This document shows positions 6,910-9,053 of a stretch of 9,053 nt of DNA, piece after piece. The position numbers were made by a program, and so were the translations under genes. Below the pieces are notes generated by a model. That model was not told the origin of the DNA, searched no databases, and worked only from the letters and a program-made list of their open reading frames with translations. The stretch lies in contig JAPUKX010000146.1 in the NCBI GenBank assembly GCA_027295435.1, positions 1 through 9,053 on the forward strand, read 5' to 3'. The stretch is from Planctomycetota bacterium (GTDB lineage: Bacteria > Planctomycetota > Phycisphaerae > Phycisphaerales > SM1A02). Within the stretch, counting starts at the first letter, position 1, and every line of letters starts with the position of its first letter.

Positions 6910-7605
6910 ATGGCAATCGGCAATCCCCGTCAGCGCGCGATTGTCGCCTTGCTTTTGCTTGTGCCGGTGCCGAGCTTCGGGACATGGATGGCTATGGTTC
7001 AGGCCGAAGGTCCAATCGGTCAGACCATCTTCTTTGCCGCCAAGCTCTGGGTTTGTGTATTGCCCGTGGCGTGGCTGGTGCTCATCGACAAGCGCAGACC
7101 GGCGCTGCCGATTCCAAGAAGAGACGGAATGGTCGCGGCGATCGTCAGCGGATCACTGTTCTTCCTCGCCATCGCGATCGGCTACTGGTTCCTTGGACGG
7201 CGTTGGATCGATGCCCAGTTCATGCGCGATCGGGCGCATGAGATCGGGCTGTCCACCCCGGTTCTGTACCTCCTGGGTGCGGTCTACTGGTGCACGATCA
7301 ACTCGATCCTGGAAGAGTACGTCTGGCGGTGGTTTGTGGTTACGCGCTGTGAAGTGCTGATGGGCCGTGTGCCCGCGGTGATTGTGTCAGGCCTGTTGTT
7401 CACCCTTCACCACATCATTGCCCTGAACGTCTACTTCGACGGTCGTGTCACCGCGTTGGGGGCGTTGGGGGTGTTCATCGGGGGTGCGACTTGGTCGTGG
7501 CTCTATCTGCGATACCGCAACATCTGGGCCGCCTATGTCAGTCACGTCTTTGCCGATGTCATCATCTTCATCATCGGTTGGCAGATCATCTTCGCCGCCG
7601 GGTAA
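6910..7605 (+). CDS. CPBP-family intramembrane metalloprotease (CAAX protease/Abi type)
   Basis: A 231-aa polytopic membrane protein of the CPBP (formerly Abi, PF02517) family, related to eukaryotic Rce1. Several hydrophobic segments are visible, near residues 9-28, 36-60, 77-95, 115-133, 152-172, 182-200 and 207-229. The three catalytic motifs are intact: EEYVWR at 135-140 (EExxxR), FTLHH at 164-168 (FxxxH) and HVFAD at 212-216 (HxxxN/D). Family members cleave prenylated proteins in eukaryotes; bacterial ones have varied roles, including peptide maturation, immunity to bacteriocins and membrane-protein processing. The substrate here cannot be inferred. It lies 95 nt after the carboxypeptidase gene, so the two may share a transcript, and it converges with the zinc-ribbon bactofilin gene. 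The family call is firm; the substrate is unknown. Confidence 0.92.
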   Translation: MAIGNPRQRAIVALLLLVPVPSFGTWMAMVQAEGPIGQTIFFAAKLWVCVLPVAWLVLIDKRRPALPIPRRDGMVAAIVSGSLFFLAIAIGYWFLGRRWIDAQFMRDRAHEIGLSTPVLYLLGAVYWCTINSILEEYVWRWFVVTRCEVLMGRVPAVIVSGLLFTLHHIIALNVYFDGRVTALGALGVFIGGATWSWLYLRYRNIWAAYVSHVFADVIIFIIGWQIIFAAG

Positions 7606-7676
7606 GGCCCGTAGCGCGGCGCTGCGCTGGCTCGCCGGGTGGCGCGCCCCAAGGGTCACTGTTCGCCCCAGAGCGA

Positions 7677-8516
7677 TCATTTCCGTCTTGACGATTTGGC
7701 CGCCACTTTCCTTGACGTCTTCTTCGCGCGTGACTGGCTGATCCGGGCCACCTTTTTCCTTGCGACCATAGGCCGCGCCGGCTTCTTGGTTTTCGATGGT
7801 TTCCTTGAAGCGGTGGCTGGCTTTGTCGCTACCGCAGCCCGTGTCGGTTTCTTCTTGGTCGATCGTTTCTTCCTTGCGGGCGCCTTGGCTGGGGGCGTCT
7901 TGGCGACCTTCAGTTCTTTGATCGTCGATGATTTCGTGATCGTGCGGGCTGTGCTTCGGGGCGTCTTGGCGACCTTCGGTTCTTTGATGGTCGATGATTT
8001 CCTGATCGTGGGGGCTGTGCTCTGGGGCGTCTTGGCGAGCTTTGGTTTGGTGGTGGGCGTTGAGACGATCATCGGGCGGGTCTTCGGTTTCGCCGTCGGA
8101 GGCCGCGTCGGCTTCTTTGGCTCCGCGCGATGCCAGGGCACCGTCACCACGCCCAACAGTTTGGCTCCGTCGGCAATCGCCAGCGATCGGCTTTGGAGTG
8201 ACTCGCCTTTCCAGGAAGCCTTGGGTCCCAGCCGCACTTGGCCGTCGGTCTCGACGTTCCCCTCCATGACCCCTTCACAGACAATGCCGTCACCGGACTG
8301 AATCCGCTTGGCGGCGACCCGACCCCGTTTGGTGATTCTGATCTTCCCACAGGTTTGCAGGTCAAAGACCGGTGTATAGGACTTCACCACGACGTCCTCG
8401 ACCTTGATCGCCTTGTTGCAGCCGGGGCAGGCCGTGCTCAACGTGCGCAGAGATACCCGCAACCTGTGGCCGCATATGTAACATCGTACGGTTCGCGTCG
8501 CCGCCGCTTTGGCCAT
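7677..8516 (-). CDS. Zinc-ribbon bactofilin-like protein with histone H1-like basic tail
   Basis: A 279-aa three-part protein. Residues 12-33 form a zinc ribbon with two CxxC knuckles (CYIC at 12-15, CPGC at 30-33). Residues about 50-128 resemble a short bactofilin beta-helix: repeating short strands and Gly turns such as GVMEGNVETDGQVRLG and SLAIADGAKLLG. Residues 130-279 are a long disordered tail rich in Lys, Arg, Ala, Thr, Ser and Pro, with KKP, AKTP and KKKP motifs like the C-terminal tails of histone H1 and bacterial H1-like proteins. The tail contains 22-aa direct repeats (KxAKTPxSTAxTIxKSSTIKE). The gene lies 93 nt downstream of a canonical bactofilin and is probably cotranscribed with it. 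From the parts, the protein may co-assemble with the bactofilin and bind nucleic acid or another polyanion; that is inference. ATG 8516 is chosen because the zinc ribbon follows directly; an in-frame GTG at 8549 adds only 11 residues. Confidence 0.85.
   Translation of the reverse strand: MAKAAATRTVRCYICGHRLRVSLRTLSTACPGCNKAIKVEDVVVKSYTPVFDLQTCGKIRITKRGRVAAKRIQSGDGIVCEGVMEGNVETDGQVRLGPKASWKGESLQSRSLAIADGAKLLGVVTVPWHRAEPKKPTRPPTAKPKTRPMIVSTPTTKPKLAKTPQSTAPTIRKSSTIKEPKVAKTPRSTARTITKSSTIKELKVAKTPPAKAPARKKRSTKKKPTRAAVATKPATASRKPSKTKKPARPMVARKKVARISQSRAKKTSRKVAAKSSRRK
7898..8046 (-). repeat. 66-bp direct tandem repeat within the basic tail
   Basis: Two adjacent copies, 7898-7963 and 7964-8029, each begin TCTTGGCGACCTTC on the plus strand. 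A third partial copy begins at 8030 (TCTTGGCGAGCTT). The length is a multiple of three, so each copy adds exactly 22 residues to the basic tail. The copies differ by several substitutions, so the duplication is not very recent. Confidence 0.85.
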
Positions 8517-8609
8517 CCCGATGTTTCCGCACAGGGCAACTGGAGTCACCCGGGCGACGAGTCGCCGGCTGCAGTGCCGTGTCCGTCGCCGGATACAGGA
8601 TCCAGCCCG

Positions 8610-9023
8610 CTACTTGACTCTGGCCGTCTGGGGCTGTGCGGTCAGCTTGGGTTCGGTGGCGGAGCTCGCTCTGGAGGCCTCGGTCTTGCCGTCCAGGCCG
8701 ATGCGGACGTGTCCGTCGACGGCCGCGCCGTCAGCCATGGTCATCCTGGTGGACACGATGTCGCCGGTGATCCGGCCGCTAGCCTTGATCTCCACCCGCT
8801 CGCTCGCCTGGACGTTGCCCTCGATATGGCCTTCCACGGCAACTTCCTTCCCGGTCACGTTGGCCTTGCACGTCGAGCCGTCGGCGATGAAGACCTTCCC
8901 CTTGGACTTGATCGATCCCTCAATGCATCCGAGCAGCTTCGCGGCGGACTCGAAGGTCAGATCGCCTTTGAACTTCGCGTCGGGTCCCAGGATCGTGCTG
9001 TATTCGGCGGTTGCCTCGGCCAT
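8610..9023 (-). CDS. Bactofilin (polymer-forming cytoskeletal protein)
   Basis: A 137-aa bactofilin (BacA/CcmA type, DUF583). Members self-assemble without nucleotide into filaments through a right-handed beta-helix core. They scaffold cell-shape, stalk, polar or chromosome-segregation functions at the membrane or in the cytoplasm. Residues about 8-107 are the core: STILGPDAKFKGDL, LLGCIEGSI, ADGSTCKANVTG, VEGHIEGNVQASERVEI, SGRITGDI and ADGAAVDGHVRIG, with regular Gly-containing turns. Residues 108-137 are a short disordered tail, as usual in the family. The length is typical. It is the first of two minus-strand genes; the second is the zinc-ribbon variant 93 nt downstream. The start is well supported by AGGAG eight nt upstream. 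A promoter, if nearby, lies beyond the window's right edge. Confidence 0.95.
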   Translation of the reverse strand: MAEATAEYSTILGPDAKFKGDLTFESAAKLLGCIEGSIKSKGKVFIADGSTCKANVTGKEVAVEGHIEGNVQASERVEIKASGRITGDIVSTRMTMADGAAVDGHVRIGLDGKTEASRASSATEPKLTAQPQTARVK

Positions 9024-9031
9024 GGCGTGTT

Positions 9032-9036
9032 CTCCT
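9032..9036 (-). promoter_or_regulatory. Shine-Dalgarno site for the bactofilin
   Basis: AGGAG on the minus strand, eight nt before the ATG at 9023. It is the strongest ribosome site in the window, suggesting the bactofilin is translated well compared with the downstream zinc-ribbon protein, whose best site is a weak GGAA. Confidence 0.75.
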
Positions 9037-9053
9037 GTACGGATTTCGAGAGC

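Noticed and set aside
6426..7241. A 271-aa plus-strand ORF spanning the end of the carboxypeptidase gene and the start of the CPBP gene.
   Set aside because: It overlaps two genes with intact catalytic motifs in another frame and shows no domain of its own.
6910..7605. Reading the CPBP protease as an abortive-infection (phage defence) gene because of the Abi family name.
   Set aside because: No toxin, restriction, CRISPR or other defence gene is nearby; the family has many roles and the neighbours are housekeeping genes.
7613..7628. Small hairpin (AGCGC/GCGCT) between the convergent CPBP and zinc-ribbon bactofilin genes, considered as a shared terminator.
   Set aside because: The stem is only five pairs and no T run follows on either strand.
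7639..8301. A 220-aa plus-strand ORF that looks like a membrane protein rich in Phe, Val, Leu and Gly.
   Set aside because: It is the antisense of the Lys/Ala/Thr-rich tail gene. Complementing AAG/AAA and GCC codons yields Phe/Leu and Gly, giving false hydrophobic segments. The minus-strand frame has recognisable domains.

Overview
The window is a GC-rich bacterial chromosomal segment with eight confident protein genes and one doubtful small gene. I see no mobile element, CRISPR array, tRNA or rRNA. The gene mix points to the Planctomycetota (Phycisphaerae-like) or a near relative. The reasons are a bactofilin next to a zinc-ribbon bactofilin variant, a DUF1573 lipoprotein, a MEMO-family protein with an N-terminal helical domain, and weak or absent Shine-Dalgarno sites at several genes. 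This placement is an inference from gene content, not a measured phylogeny.

Layout. (1) 7-876 (+) is a family 4-type uracil-DNA glycosylase, followed by an intrinsic terminator at 990-1030. (2) On the minus strand, reading from 3103 down to 1072, lie a 64-aa TM2-like small protein, a MEMO-like protein and D-aminoacyl-tRNA deacylase (dtd). They are codirectional, separated by 13 and 111 nt, and could be one transcript; this set converges on the glycosylase gene. (3) A divergent intergenic region (3104-3313) leads into a (+) lipoprotein gene joining a DUF1573 Ig-like domain to seven or eight ankyrin repeats. (4) After an imperfect REP-like inverted repeat come a family M32 metallocarboxypeptidase (5261-6814) and a CPBP-type intramembrane protease (6910-7605), both (+). 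(5) Converging on these from the right edge is a two-gene minus-strand set: a canonical bactofilin (8610-9023), then a protein with a zinc ribbon, a short bactofilin-like core and a long Lys/Arg/Ala/Pro/Thr tail resembling histone H1 (7677-8516).

How the genes relate. Most are housekeeping or maintenance genes: base-excision repair, tRNA proofreading, peptide turnover. They do not form one pathway. The two most unusual designs are the bactofilin pair, in which one member could bind nucleic acid through its basic tail, and the DUF1573-ankyrin lipoprotein. I did not find a defence island or another obvious new multi-gene system.
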